The position numbers and the translations under genes were made by a program. From JAKOVR01 sp031415655 (GTDB lineage Bacteria; Actinomycetota; Acidimicrobiia; Acidimicrobiales; Acidimicrobilacustridaceae), in the NCBI GenBank assembly GCA_031415655.1, contig JANOSD010000149.1:25846-89845 (forward strand): a stretch of DNA of 64,000 nucleotides. Reading direction: 5' to 3'. The notes beneath the pieces were generated by a model that worked only from the letters and a program-made list of their open reading frames with translations, was not told where the DNA came from and did not search any database. This document shows, piece after piece, positions 50,842 through 60,098 of this stretch (position 1 is its first letter; each line of letters begins with the position of its first letter).

Positions 50842-52479
50842 GTGAACATCGATCTCGGGCTCGAAGTGACGGTAAACGAGTTCGTGCGAGTGCTCACCCC
50901 AATCCTGGCCCAGGTGTACGAGGATCTACCCGGCGGCAATCCCAGCAAGGCCCACGGCGATGTGGTGGTCGAGGCCTTCAATCTGAGCTGTGGGTTCATC
51001 GATGCCGACGGCCGAGCCAGCGATGACGAGTTGCGGGCCTTGTTGCAGACGTTCGCCCCGCTCCTCGACCGCCGGTTCGCTGCCCTTTCCCCCGCTGAGG
51101 CCCGCGCCAAAGCAATCACGGTGGCGCAGCGACGGGTGCTCACGAAGCCGACGGCCATGTTCGACGTGCTGCTCGCGGTCGATCGCAACCAAGGGACCGG
51201 GTGCGCAACGACCTACTACCAGCACGCCATGGCTCTCGGGCACATGGTCGCATCGCTCGACGCCGCCACCAGTCGTAGCGAGCTCCTCGCCCTGGACGAC
51301 TTCCGATCCGTCCTCTTCACCAAGCTGCAAGGCCTCGCCTACGAGGGGGCCGACGCACCTCAGGCCGGCGGGGCGACTGCAGCTTTGGCCGCCGTCACCA
51401 ATGGGCTGGCCGACAAGATCCCCGACGAACTGCCCCCGCCCCGCCCGCTCGACGAGTTGCTCGCCGAGCTCGAAGCATTGGTGGGTATGGCCGAGGTCAA
51501 ACGCGAGATCAAACTGGTCGCCAATCTCATCGCCGTCCAGAACCTGCGGGCCGAACGCAAGCTGCCCGTGCTCGAAACGAGCCGGCACCTGGTATTCACG
51601 GGCAATCCGGGTACGGGCAAAACCACCGTCGCCCGACTCCTCGCCGAGATCTATCGAACCCTGAAGGTGGTAGACCGCGGGCAGCTCGTAGAAACCGACC
51701 GCTCGGGGCTTGTGGCGGGCTTCGTGGGCCACACCGCGATCAAAGTCACCGAGGTATTCGACCGGGCCGACCAAGGCGTATTGCTCATCGATGAGGCGTA
51801 TTCCCTGGTTCGTGGGAGCGAGAGCGACTTCGGACAGGAAGCGATCGACACGATCGTGAAACTGGTGGAGGATCGTCGCGACCGAATTGTGGTGATCGCT
51901 GCCGGTTACCCCGACGAGATGGACCAGTTCGTCAACGCCAACCCCGGTCTCAAGTCGAGATTCCCGCGCACGATCGCCTTTCCGGACTACTCGACCGACG
52001 AATTGGTGGTGATTTTCGAGCGGCTCGGCGAACGCAACCACTACACCTGTGACCCCGACGCCCTCGGCCGGGTTCGGGCGTGGATCGAGGCCCAGCCTCG
52101 AACCAAGGGGTTCGGCAACGGACGCCTGGCCCGAAACCTGTTCGAGGAGGCGGCGGGGCGGCAGGCCACTCGCCTTGTGGAGCTCAACGATCCCACCAAC
52201 GAACAACTCGTCACCCTCACCAGCGCCGACATTCCCGACATCCCAGGAACTGCTGGCCCAGGAACTGCCGGCCCAGGAACGGCAAGCCCAGGAACAGCGC
52301 CCGCAGCAACACCAACCACGCCACTCCGAGCGACCCCAACTCCCGGACCAGCCAAACCAGCCGACACCGCCGGGCCAGCAGAACCACCGACACCGAACGA
52401 GGCCGAACCATCGGGGCCAGCCAACACCGCCGGGCCAGCCGGGCGATCCACGCCGAACGAGGCCGCCGACCATGCATGA
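50842..52479 (+). CDS. CbbX/EccA-type AAA ATPase with TerB-like N-terminus
   Basis: 545 residues, GTG at 50842. The first 190 residues are helical with F-I-D-A-D-G-R-A-S-D-D-E-L, an EF-hand-like turn seen in TerB domains. The AAA core follows: Walker A T-G-N-P-G-T-G-K-T-T near 255, Walker B G-V-L-L-I-D-E-A-Y near 312, sensor region F-G-Q-E-A. The tail (about 475-545) is a P-G-T-A-G repeat, likely disordered. CbbX/EccA-like ATPases remodel partner proteins. Its stop overlaps the next gene's ATG (ATGA). Confidence 0.85.
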   Translation: MNIDLGLEVTVNEFVRVLTPILAQVYEDLPGGNPSKAHGDVVVEAFNLSCGFIDADGRASDDELRALLQTFAPLLDRRFAALSPAEARAKAITVAQRRVLTKPTAMFDVLLAVDRNQGTGCATTYYQHAMALGHMVASLDAATSRSELLALDDFRSVLFTKLQGLAYEGADAPQAGGATAALAAVTNGLADKIPDELPPPRPLDELLAELEALVGMAEVKREIKLVANLIAVQNLRAERKLPVLETSRHLVFTGNPGTGKTTVARLLAEIYRTLKVVDRGQLVETDRSGLVAGFVGHTAIKVTEVFDRADQGVLLIDEAYSLVRGSESDFGQEAIDTIVKLVEDRRDRIVVIAAGYPDEMDQFVNANPGLKSRFPRTIAFPDYSTDELVVIFERLGERNHYTCDPDALGRVRAWIEAQPRTKGFGNGRLARNLFEEAAGRQATRLVELNDPTNEQLVTLTSADIPDIPGTAGPGTAGPGTASPGTAPAATPTTPLRATPTPGPAKPADTAGPAEPPTPNEAEPSGPANTAGPAGRSTPNEAADHA

Positions 52480-53570
52480 AGATCGCGTGGCCGACCGTTC
52501 GCACCCTCACGTCGACAAGTAACGTCGCCCGCATGCGGAGGGCTCTGGCGGTGGTTGCCGCCGTCATAATGATCGCGTTAGCCACACTTGTGCGGTCGTG
52601 GCGTTCCAACGAAGGCGCCGGGCCCGGCCCCACTGCCTCCGCCGACGCCCCGGCCACCATTGTTTGCGTCACCGAACTCCGCAAGGTGTGCGATCAGCTC
52701 AAGGCGGGGCGGCCCTGGCTCACCGTTGTCGTGGAAGACGCTGGCCGTACCTACACCACGATCACTGCCGCCGCCTTCGACCCCGTAGCCGCCAAACTCG
52801 ACGCCTGGATCGTCCCCGAACCCTGGCCAACCATGGTCGACGAAGCCCGCCAGCGTCGTGGGGCATCGCCCATCTTTGCCGACGGACGCAAACCACTAGC
52901 TCGCTCGCCACTCGTCATCGCGGTATGGAACGATCGGTATGCGGCGCTCGAACGACGCTGCGGCGCCGAGCCGGGGTGGCGGTGCATCGGCGAGGTGGCC
53001 GGACGACCGTGGGCCGAGGTCGACGCCTCCGCGACCTGGGGTGGCGAGGTGAAACCCGGTATCGCTCTCCCGCCAACCAGTGCCGAGGGTCTCCTGATCG
53101 CCGGGCAAGCCAGCGCTGCCTACTTTGGGCGATCCGATATCGCCACCAACGACTTCGACGAGGAGTTCCGCCGTTGGTTCGAACAACTCGCCGACGCCGC
53201 CACGTCGGCCAGCGCCAACGGGGCCGGCCGCCCCCCCCTCGATCAGATGCTCTCGATCGGGCGGGCTACCTACGACCTCGCTGGCACCACTGAAGCTTCC
53301 GCGGCGGCGATCAGCACGGGCCGCGACAGCGCGAACATCCGTATCATCTACCCTTCGCCTTCCGCTACCGCCGACATCGTCCCCGCCGTCTTCACGTCGT
53401 CGGCGTCAGCGTCTCGGCTCACGGCCGCCCTTACGTCCTCCGAAGTGGGAGGCATATTCGCCAACGCCGGCTGGCGTGTGAACGACCAAAGTCTTCCCCC
53501 CACCAACGGCCTACCCCGATCCGGAGTGCTCGAAGACCTCCGCACCCGCTGGCAGGAGACCACCCGATGA
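52476..53570 (+). CDS. Membrane-anchored substrate-binding-like protein
   Basis: 364 residues from ATG 52476, which overlaps the AAA stop; ATG 52533 is the alternative. One N-terminal membrane helix (A-L-A-V-V-A-A-V-I-M-I-A-L-A-T-L-V), then a bilobal type 2 periplasmic-binding-like domain (about 55-350) containing A-W-I-V-P-E-P-W-P, P-L-V-I-A-V-W and G-L-L-I-A-G-Q-A. No permease or ABC ATPase nearby, so more likely a sensor or envelope component than a transporter subunit. ATGA overlap with the next gene. Confidence 0.75.
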   Translation: MKIAWPTVRTLTSTSNVARMRRALAVVAAVIMIALATLVRSWRSNEGAGPGPTASADAPATIVCVTELRKVCDQLKAGRPWLTVVVEDAGRTYTTITAAAFDPVAAKLDAWIVPEPWPTMVDEARQRRGASPIFADGRKPLARSPLVIAVWNDRYAALERRCGAEPGWRCIGEVAGRPWAEVDASATWGGEVKPGIALPPTSAEGLLIAGQASAAYFGRSDIATNDFDEEFRRWFEQLADAATSASANGAGRPPLDQMLSIGRATYDLAGTTEASAAAISTGRDSANIRIIYPSPSATADIVPAVFTSSASASRLTAALTSSEVGGIFANAGWRVNDQSLPPTNGLPRSGVLEDLRTRWQETTR

Positions 53571-55465
53571 ACATCGCACCGCACGCTCCCCCCACTCAAA
53601 CTCCTCGGCCGTCGGCGCAACCGTCGACCCGGCCGTCGGCCCAACCGTCGACCCGACGCCGTCCGCTTGTTCGGGCTTTGATGCCGATCGCCGTCCTGGC
53701 ATCGGTCGTCGCCTGCGCCAAACAGACCCCACCCCCCGAACCCGGTTCGGCCGCGGGCGACCCCGCCGGGTGCCTTGTCGTGCCCCTGGCCGCATCACCG
53801 GAAAAGATCGATCTCCTCACCGAACTGTCGCGAACATTCAACCTCAAACGGGCACAGGTGAACGGCAACTGCGTTTTCATCGACCCGAAGAGCAAATCTT
53901 CGGGGGCAAGCACACAACTATTGGCCGACAACTGGGATGAGAAAGCCGAAGGCAGTCGCCCCGTCATCTGGTCGCCGTCCGCCAGCACGTGGGGAGCGAT
54001 CCTTGATCAACGTTTGTCGGTAAAGAACCAAAAGGCGATGGCCGGTCAGGGCACACCGTTCATGTCCACTCCGCTGGTGATCGCCATGCCCAAGCCAATG
54101 GCCGAATCTCTCGGATGGCCGAAGACGCCGCTGGGCTGGTCCGATCTGCTCAAACTCGCGAAAGACCCGAACGGATGGGCCACGAACGGCCATCCCGAGT
54201 GGGGTCCGTTCCGGCTTGGAAAAACTAACCCGAACTTCTCCACGAGCGGCCTCTCCGCCCTCGTCGCCCAGAACTACGCCGCCGCCGGGAAGACCAAGGA
54301 CCTCAGCAAGGAAGACATCGACAAACCCGAGGTCATCGCCTTCAACCGAGCAGTCGAGAGTGCCGTGGTGCACTACGGCGATACCACCCTCTCGTTCCTC
54401 AACAACTGGTATCGGTCCGATCAGCGCGGCACCCCCTACAGCTATGCCTCCGCGGTGGCCGTCGAAGAGAAGTCGGTAATCGACTACAACAAGGGCAACC
54501 CTGATGGCGTGCTTGCGCCCGGCGAAGCGGTCCGTCCGCCCCGCGTGCCGCTCGTCGCGATCTACCCGAAGGAAGGCACCCTCTTTTCCGACAACCCGTT
54601 CTTCATCCTTGACGCTTCCTGGGTCAGCGAAGAGCAAAAACAGGGAGCTCGCATCTTCCAGGACTTCGTGCAGGAACCCGACAACCAGCGCAAAGCTCTG
54701 GAGTTCGGCTTCCGCCCCGGGAACACTCAGGTGGCGATCGGCGAACCCGTCACCGCCGCCAACGGCGCCGACCCGGCCCAGCCCCAGACCCTCCTCCAGG
54801 TGCCATCCCCTCCCGTGATGGTCTCGCTCCTCGACGCGTGGGGTCAAAATCGAAAGACTGCTCGTGTGCTGTTGGTGCTCGACGTGTCCGGATCGATGGG
54901 CGACCCCGGCTCGGATGGCAGGACCAAACTCGACCTGGCGAAAGAAGCCGCCATCGATGCGCTGGATCAATTCAAAGACGACGATCTCGTGGGGCTGCGG
55001 GTGTTCTCCACCAACATCGGCAATGGCGCCACGCCGAACCAGATCGACCTCGTCGACGTCGGCCCGGTCGGCACGGTAAAAGAGCAGCTCCGCACCAAGA
55101 TTCGGGATCTTCAACCGCTAAACGGCACGCCCCTCTACGACGTCGCCACCACGTCGTTCCAGACGATGCTCGACGGGTACGACGCCGCACGTATCAACGC
55201 GGTGGTGTTGCTCACCGATGGCAAGAACGAAGACGGCAATGCTTCCGACGACAACCGCCAATTCACCGATCTCACCAGCATGCTGCAAAGCCAGACCCAG
55301 GGTGAGAACGCCAAACCCATCCGACTCTTCACGATCGGGTACGGCGCCGACGCCGACCTCAGCAAGCTCAAAGAGATGGCCGAAGCTGCCAACGGTGCGA
55401 GCTACAACGCCAGCGACCCGAAGAGCATCGCCAAGGTATTCACGCAGGTGATCTCGAACTTCTAG
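53567..55465 (+). CDS. Substrate-binding plus VWA domain lipoprotein
   Basis: 632 residues. A basic N-terminus with a Pro/Ser/Thr repeat (R-P-S-A-Q-P-S-T twice) precedes a lipobox V-V-A-C. Then come a solute-binding domain (about 60-400) with P-F-M-S-T-P-L-V-I-A-M-P, and a C-terminal VWA domain (about 425-630) with MIDAS D-V-S-G-S-M near 439 and later T-D-G. This SBP-VWA arrangement is a known actinobacterial family, often near TerD/TelA/PspA stress genes. ATG overlaps the previous stop. Confidence 0.88.
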   Translation: MNIAPHAPPTQTPRPSAQPSTRPSAQPSTRRRPLVRALMPIAVLASVVACAKQTPPPEPGSAAGDPAGCLVVPLAASPEKIDLLTELSRTFNLKRAQVNGNCVFIDPKSKSSGASTQLLADNWDEKAEGSRPVIWSPSASTWGAILDQRLSVKNQKAMAGQGTPFMSTPLVIAMPKPMAESLGWPKTPLGWSDLLKLAKDPNGWATNGHPEWGPFRLGKTNPNFSTSGLSALVAQNYAAAGKTKDLSKEDIDKPEVIAFNRAVESAVVHYGDTTLSFLNNWYRSDQRGTPYSYASAVAVEEKSVIDYNKGNPDGVLAPGEAVRPPRVPLVAIYPKEGTLFSDNPFFILDASWVSEEQKQGARIFQDFVQEPDNQRKALEFGFRPGNTQVAIGEPVTAANGADPAQPQTLLQVPSPPVMVSLLDAWGQNRKTARVLLVLDVSGSMGDPGSDGRTKLDLAKEAAIDALDQFKDDDLVGLRVFSTNIGNGATPNQIDLVDVGPVGTVKEQLRTKIRDLQPLNGTPLYDVATTSFQTMLDGYDAARINAVVLLTDGKNEDGNASDDNRQFTDLTSMLQSQTQGENAKPIRLFTIGYGADADLSKLKEMAEAANGASYNASDPKSIAKVFTQVISNF

Positions 55466-55584
55466 GAGCGTGTCCCAGTAACGCTTCGAGAAGCGTTCCG
55501 TTCCACACCCCACCACCCCGTGCAGCCGCGGTGGATCGTTGGGAGTACATCTGATGTGGAGCCTGGCGTGGGGAAAGGTGGCGA

Positions 55585-56550
55585 GTGAGGCACAATGGCG
55601 GAGTGCGAGCGTTGAAGTTCAGGGATCGGTTCTACACAACCCAGGTTGCTCGGGCGATCACGTCGCCGCTCGGGATCATCCTTGCTGGTGCCGGGCTGGC
55701 GATCGGAATTGGTGCCGGACTGCCGATCATCGCCGCTGTCGCTCTCGGCGTCGGTGCTTACGGCGCGCGAGTCGCTGCCGCCATCCCCCGTGGCATCGAT
55801 GCCGACGGCGTGGATCCCTTCTCCCTCGACGAACCGTGGCGAACCTACGTGTGGCAAGCCCGCAAGGCTCGCCGGCATTTCGCCGATGCCGTAAAGGCCG
55901 CAAAAGAAGGACCCCTCCGAGATCGGCTCCTCGAAATCGAGGAACGGATCGCCCTCGGCGTGGAGGAGTCGTGGCGGGTGGCCCAACAGGGTCAGGACAT
56001 CGCCCGGGCCCGCGCCCGCATCGACATTGCCACCGTCACCAAACAACTCTCCGACCTCTACGCCATGAATCCCACCCCGCCGCCCGTCGACAGCCCCATG
56101 GCCCAGACGATGCAGGCGGTGCAGGCGCAACTCGACACCGCCAAACGGCTCGACGCGGTTATTGCCGACACTGATGCCCGGCTCCGACTCCTCGGTGCTC
56201 GGCTCGACGAGTCCGTCACCCGCACCATCGAACTTTCGGCCCGCGTCGGGTCGGTCGACGACCTCGGCAGCGTGCTTGACGACGTCGACGTGCTTGTGGG
56301 GGATCTCGAAGCGCTGCGCCAAGCCCTTGGCGAGACCGATGAAATGTCCACTCGAAAAACGGGCGTTCCCGCCCTCCCCACGATGGTGCCCACCACTTCA
56401 GGGGGGTTGCCCGCAAAGGCAGGCACCCATGGCGCCCTGCCCCCCGGCGTGATCGCCGGCTCCGTCGCCGCGGTCCCGGCTCCTCCGTCGCAGCCCGTGG
56501 TGTTTCCCGACCCCTCTGTGGTCCCGCCACTGCGCCCGCGAGATGGCTGA
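55585..56550 (+). CDS. Membrane/coiled-coil protein of the stress cluster
   Basis: 321 residues from GTG 55585 (AAAGG upstream; GTG 55603 is the alternative). Starts R-A-L-K-F-R-D-R-F-Y-T-T-Q-V-A-R-A-I, then two membrane helices (about 26-62) and long helical segments (about 95-260) likely to be coiled coil. The Pro/Ala-rich tail overlaps murJ by eight bases. The same type of protein is often found beside SBP-VWA genes in actinobacteria. Function unknown. Confidence 0.78.
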   Translation: MRHNGGVRALKFRDRFYTTQVARAITSPLGIILAGAGLAIGIGAGLPIIAAVALGVGAYGARVAAAIPRGIDADGVDPFSLDEPWRTYVWQARKARRHFADAVKAAKEGPLRDRLLEIEERIALGVEESWRVAQQGQDIARARARIDIATVTKQLSDLYAMNPTPPPVDSPMAQTMQAVQAQLDTAKRLDAVIADTDARLRLLGARLDESVTRTIELSARVGSVDDLGSVLDDVDVLVGDLEALRQALGETDEMSTRKTGVPALPTMVPTTSGGLPAKAGTHGALPPGVIAGSVAAVPAPPSQPVVFPDPSVVPPLRPRDG

Positions 56551-58318
56551 ACCCCCACCCCGTCCCCCGTCGGAATCTACCGACCTCGCCTCCGAGCAAC
56601 CCCCGAACCCGCAACTCCCGAACCCCGAACCGCCGAGCCCCGAACCTCCGAGCGCCGAACCGCCGAACCCGGAACCAATGGGGGCCACCACCACCGCCAC
56701 CACCGCCACCACCGCCAACGCCGACGAACGCGCCGCATCCGGTGGCATCGCAGCATCGCGGGCGCCCGGCTCCCGACTGCTCCGGTCGACGGCGGTGGTG
56801 GCACTCGGAACCCTCAGCAGCCGAATCACCGGGCTCCTCAGAACGGTGGTAGCGGCCGCCGTCCTTGGGGCCACCACCGGGCTCGCCGACGCCTTCAACC
56901 TCGCCAACACCCTTCCGAACCTGTTGTTCGACCTGCTCGCCGGCGGGGTGCTCGCCGCCACGGTCGTGCCGGCATTCACCGAGGCCCGCGCTCGTCGTGA
57001 CCGCGTCGCCACCGAAACGATCGTGTCGGCGCTCGGCGTTGCCCTCGTGGCGCTCACCGGTGTATCTATGGTGCTTGCACCGCTTGCGGTGGCGTTTTTC
57101 GATCTTGATGATCGAGCCCGTCGGCTCACGCTGTTTTTGGCTCTGGTGTTTCTCCCGCAGATCTTCTTCTACGGCATCACCACCATTCTCTCCGGGCTCC
57201 TCAACGCCTTTGGTCGGTTTGCCGCCGCCGCCCTCGCCCCAGTCGTGACCAACATCATCGCGATCGCCACGCTGGTTGTGTTCGGCTTGCGGGCCACGAA
57301 CCCCTCCGACGAACTGATCGACACCGATGTCGCCAGCCTGCTCCTGCTCTCGATCGGCACCACTCTGAGCGTGGCCGCGATGAGCTTCGCCCTGCTCCCT
57401 GCCGTGCGTCGCCTCCACCTCGGGCTTCGTTTCCGATTCGATCTACATCATCCGGCAGTCCGGCGAGTCACCCGCCTCTCGGGCTGGATGTTCGGCTACG
57501 TAGCGATCAATCAAGCAGCGTTGTGGCTCATCCTGCGTCTGGCCCAGGGGGTCGGCAGCGGGCCCCTCACCTACTACCTCTACGCCTACCAGTTTTTTCA
57601 ACTTCCGTACGGCGTGCTCGCCGCTGCGGTCATGACGGCGTTCCTCCCTGAGCTCACCGCCCTGGTACAGGCTGGCGACCGCATTGCCTTCGGCCAACGT
57701 TTCCTGCAGGGCCTCCGGCTCACCCTCCTCCTGATTCTCCCCGCCACCGCCGGCTTTCTCGTACTGGCCCGCCCGATTGTGTCGGTGCTGCTCGAACGCG
57801 GCGCTTTCTCCGAAGTCGACGCCACCACCACGGGCGATGTCCTTGGGGCATTCGCCATCGGACTGCCGGGGTTCTGCCTCTACCTTCTCGCCATGCGAGG
57901 CTTTTATGCCCACGCCAACACCCGGGTGCCCTTCGTCATCAACCTCGGCCAGACCACGTTGCAAGTTGGGCTTTGCGGGTTGCTGGTCGGCCCCCTCGGG
58001 GTACGGGGATTGGCTCTCGGGTTCGCCCTCGCCTACCTCGTTGGCGCGGGGTTCGCCCTGTTCTGGCTGGACCGATACGTCGGCGAACTGCCTTGGGGGG
58101 ATTCCGCCCGATCAATCGGTGCGATCTCCGCCGCGGCCGGTGCGGCGTTGCTCGTCATGATTCCCGTGGACCAATTCATCGGCGCCGACCACGGGTGGGG
58201 CGCGTTGGCCCGGGTTGTCGTTGCTGGTTCCGTCGGTGGCCTGGCCTTCGTCGCCGTTGCTCGGGCACTGCGTATTCCTGATCTGAGACACCTCAACACG
58301 CTCCTGCCTCGGCGTTGA
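56543..58318 (+). CDS. murJ: Lipid II flippase MurJ (MviN)
   Basis: Flips the peptidoglycan precursor lipid II across the membrane. 591 residues: a disordered Pro/Glu/Asn N-terminal repeat (about 20-60) followed by 14 membrane helices of the MATE-like MviN family, with S-R-I-T-G-L-L-R near 93, A-F-N-L-A-N-T-L-P-N-L near 115 and L-A-G-G-V-L. The long N-terminal extension is not in E. coli MurJ; unlike mycobacterial MviN no pseudokinase domain is attached. ATG at 56543 overlaps the upstream gene. Confidence 0.92.
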   Translation: MAEPPPRPPSESTDLASEQPPNPQLPNPEPPSPEPPSAEPPNPEPMGATTTATTATTANADERAASGGIAASRAPGSRLLRSTAVVALGTLSSRITGLLRTVVAAAVLGATTGLADAFNLANTLPNLLFDLLAGGVLAATVVPAFTEARARRDRVATETIVSALGVALVALTGVSMVLAPLAVAFFDLDDRARRLTLFLALVFLPQIFFYGITTILSGLLNAFGRFAAAALAPVVTNIIAIATLVVFGLRATNPSDELIDTDVASLLLLSIGTTLSVAAMSFALLPAVRRLHLGLRFRFDLHHPAVRRVTRLSGWMFGYVAINQAALWLILRLAQGVGSGPLTYYLYAYQFFQLPYGVLAAAVMTAFLPELTALVQAGDRIAFGQRFLQGLRLTLLLILPATAGFLVLARPIVSVLLERGAFSEVDATTTGDVLGAFAIGLPGFCLYLLAMRGFYAHANTRVPFVINLGQTTLQVGLCGLLVGPLGVRGLALGFALAYLVGAGFALFWLDRYVGELPWGDSARSIGAISAAAGAALLVMIPVDQFIGADHGWGALARVVVAGSVGGLAFVAVARALRIPDLRHLNTLLPRR

Positions 58319-58396
58319 AGCCCACAATTCGTCAGGATTGAGCAAACGCCCTTCCCCACTCGCCCGTCGCCCGCCGTGATCCCGTAAGCTGCCCAC

Positions 58397-59227
58397 ATGT
58401 TCAAAGCCTTCAAACGCTGGTGGAAGTACCTCACGGCCCGAACCACCACCGCCATCAACGACAAAGCCGATCCCCGCATCCAGCTTGAGCAGGCCATCAC
58501 GGAGGCCCACGATCAGCACCGGCGGCTGAAAGAGCAGGCGGCCAACGTCATCGCCAACCAGAAACAAGCGGAGATGCGGCTCAACCGGTCGATGGAGGAG
58601 TTTGAGCGGCTGAATGCCAATGCCCGGCAAGCCATCTTGATGGCCGATGAAGCGCAGCGTGCCGGCGACGACAAAAAGCTCACGGAATACACCTCGGCAG
58701 CCGAAAGCTTCGCCAACCGCTTGATCACGCTTGAGTCCGAGATCGACCAGGGCAAAACCATGGCCCTGCAATCGAGCCAGGCCGCCCAGCAGGCCAAGGC
58801 GGCGGTAAGCCAGAACGCCTCGGCGTTGCAGAAGAAACTCGCCGAACGCCAGAAACTGCTCAGCCAGCTCGATCAGGCCAAGATGCAGGAACAGATGAAT
58901 ACGGCGATGGCCTCGCTCAGCGAAACCGTGGGCGAAGACGTTCCCACTTTCGAGGAGGTTCGCGACAAGATCGAGGTTCGTTACGCCAAGGCCAAGAGCG
59001 TGTCCGAGCTCACCGAAGCGTCGGTGGAGTCGAACATGATGGAGATCGAAGCCGCGGCCCGCAACGTGGAAGCCCAGACCCGCCTGTCGCAGATCCGCGA
59101 ACAACTCGGCATTGCTCCCGCCCCCTCGGCCGAGGCCGCCCTTCCCGCCGCCACCGCCGAACCTGCGGTAGTCGAACCAACGACGGCCGAGGTGGCAGAG
59201 CCAGTGGCCAAGGCCGAACCGGCCTGA
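58397..59227 (+). CDS. pspA: PspA/IM30 (Vipp1) family membrane-stress protein
   Basis: 276 residues, almost entirely helical coiled coil after an amphipathic N-terminus (M-F-K-A-F-K-R-W-W-K-Y-L). Conserved segment D-P-R-I-Q-L-E-Q-A-I near residue 25, typical of PspA/IM30, which forms ESCRT-III-like oligomers on damaged membranes. The acidic Ala/Pro/Glu tail (about 240-276) is extra. ATG at 58397. Lies 78 bp after murJ; the two could share an envelope-stress regulon. Confidence 0.9.
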   Translation: MFKAFKRWWKYLTARTTTAINDKADPRIQLEQAITEAHDQHRRLKEQAANVIANQKQAEMRLNRSMEEFERLNANARQAILMADEAQRAGDDKKLTEYTSAAESFANRLITLESEIDQGKTMALQSSQAAQQAKAAVSQNASALQKKLAERQKLLSQLDQAKMQEQMNTAMASLSETVGEDVPTFEEVRDKIEVRYAKAKSVSELTEASVESNMMEIEAAARNVEAQTRLSQIREQLGIAPAPSAEAALPAATAEPAVVEPTTAEVAEPVAKAEPA

Positions 59228-59455
59228 CCGCCGAACACCGCTACCCAAGGGTGTCCGGTTCGCCACGTCGGCGCCGCTGCTACTCCCTTCCGGCCCCGAA
59301 GGCCACGGGTCAACAACGCTTCCGGGCACCCAACGAACCTCGGAGTGCAGCCGAATAAATCTGCAGGGCTACCGAAGAAATGGGTCAAGTTTCCCAGAAA
59401 TGTGGTCGAAACACGATCGAATGGGTTTCCCCCCATCGCACCCTTGGAGACACAC

Positions 59456-60058
59456 ATGAAAACCCGCACCTTGGCAGCGACGGCTGCCTGTGCCACGCTC
59501 TTCGCGTCGGCTTGCCTATCGGAAACCGCATACACCGGGAGTGGCACCCAAAAGGTGGCAATTGTTGGCGATGCTCGGATCTTTCCGGCCGCCGGTGAAC
59601 TGCACGCTGCCCTTGATCCCGCCTACCTGGTGCGGATCTCCGCCATCGGTGGTATCTCCATCGCCGAGACTCGACGCGAGGCCGATATTCTCGCCGCCAC
59701 CACACCTCAGGTCGCCGTGATCGCCGTCGGTGTCGGCGACGTGTGGCAGAAGAACGTCGACCCCGCGACCTCCGCGGCTGAACTCCAGATCATGGTCGGC
59801 CTATTTCCGAGTTCGTGTGTCGTAATCGTGAACCTCAGCACGGTCACCGAAGGCGGCGCCTACAACAACGCCAAGGCGGCGCAACTCAATACCGTCATCG
59901 CGGGAACTGGTGCTCGGACCGTCGACTGGGCCAGCATCACCGCCGCTGACCCTCACCTCCTCACGGAAGCGCCGGAGCACATCGTGCCCAACCAGGCCGG
60001 CCAGGACGTGCTCGCGGCGGAAATTGCTTCGCAGACCGACACCTGCTTCGGCGACTAA
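59456..60058 (+). CDS. Small lipoprotein, SGNH-like but lacking catalytic motifs
   Basis: 200 residues: lipoprotein signal with lipobox A-S-A-C near 20, then a flavodoxin-like fold resembling SGNH hydrolases. The usual G-D-S reads G-D-A (V-A-I-V-G-D-A-R), G-x-N-D reads G-V-G-D-V-W, and the D-x-x-H site is near D-W-A-S...D-P-H. Catalytic Ser is absent, so a non-enzymatic role is likely. ATG at 59456; the open frame upstream to 59345 lacks a start context. Confidence 0.65.
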   Translation: MKTRTLAATAACATLFASACLSETAYTGSGTQKVAIVGDARIFPAAGELHAALDPAYLVRISAIGGISIAETRREADILAATTPQVAVIAVGVGDVWQKNVDPATSAAELQIMVGLFPSSCVVIVNLSTVTEGGAYNNAKAAQLNTVIAGTGARTVDWASITAADPHLLTEAPEHIVPNQAGQDVLAAEIASQTDTCFGD

Positions 60059-60098
60059 CTCCCGAAGGTGGGGTGGTCCATGTCGCAGCCCGAAGGGG

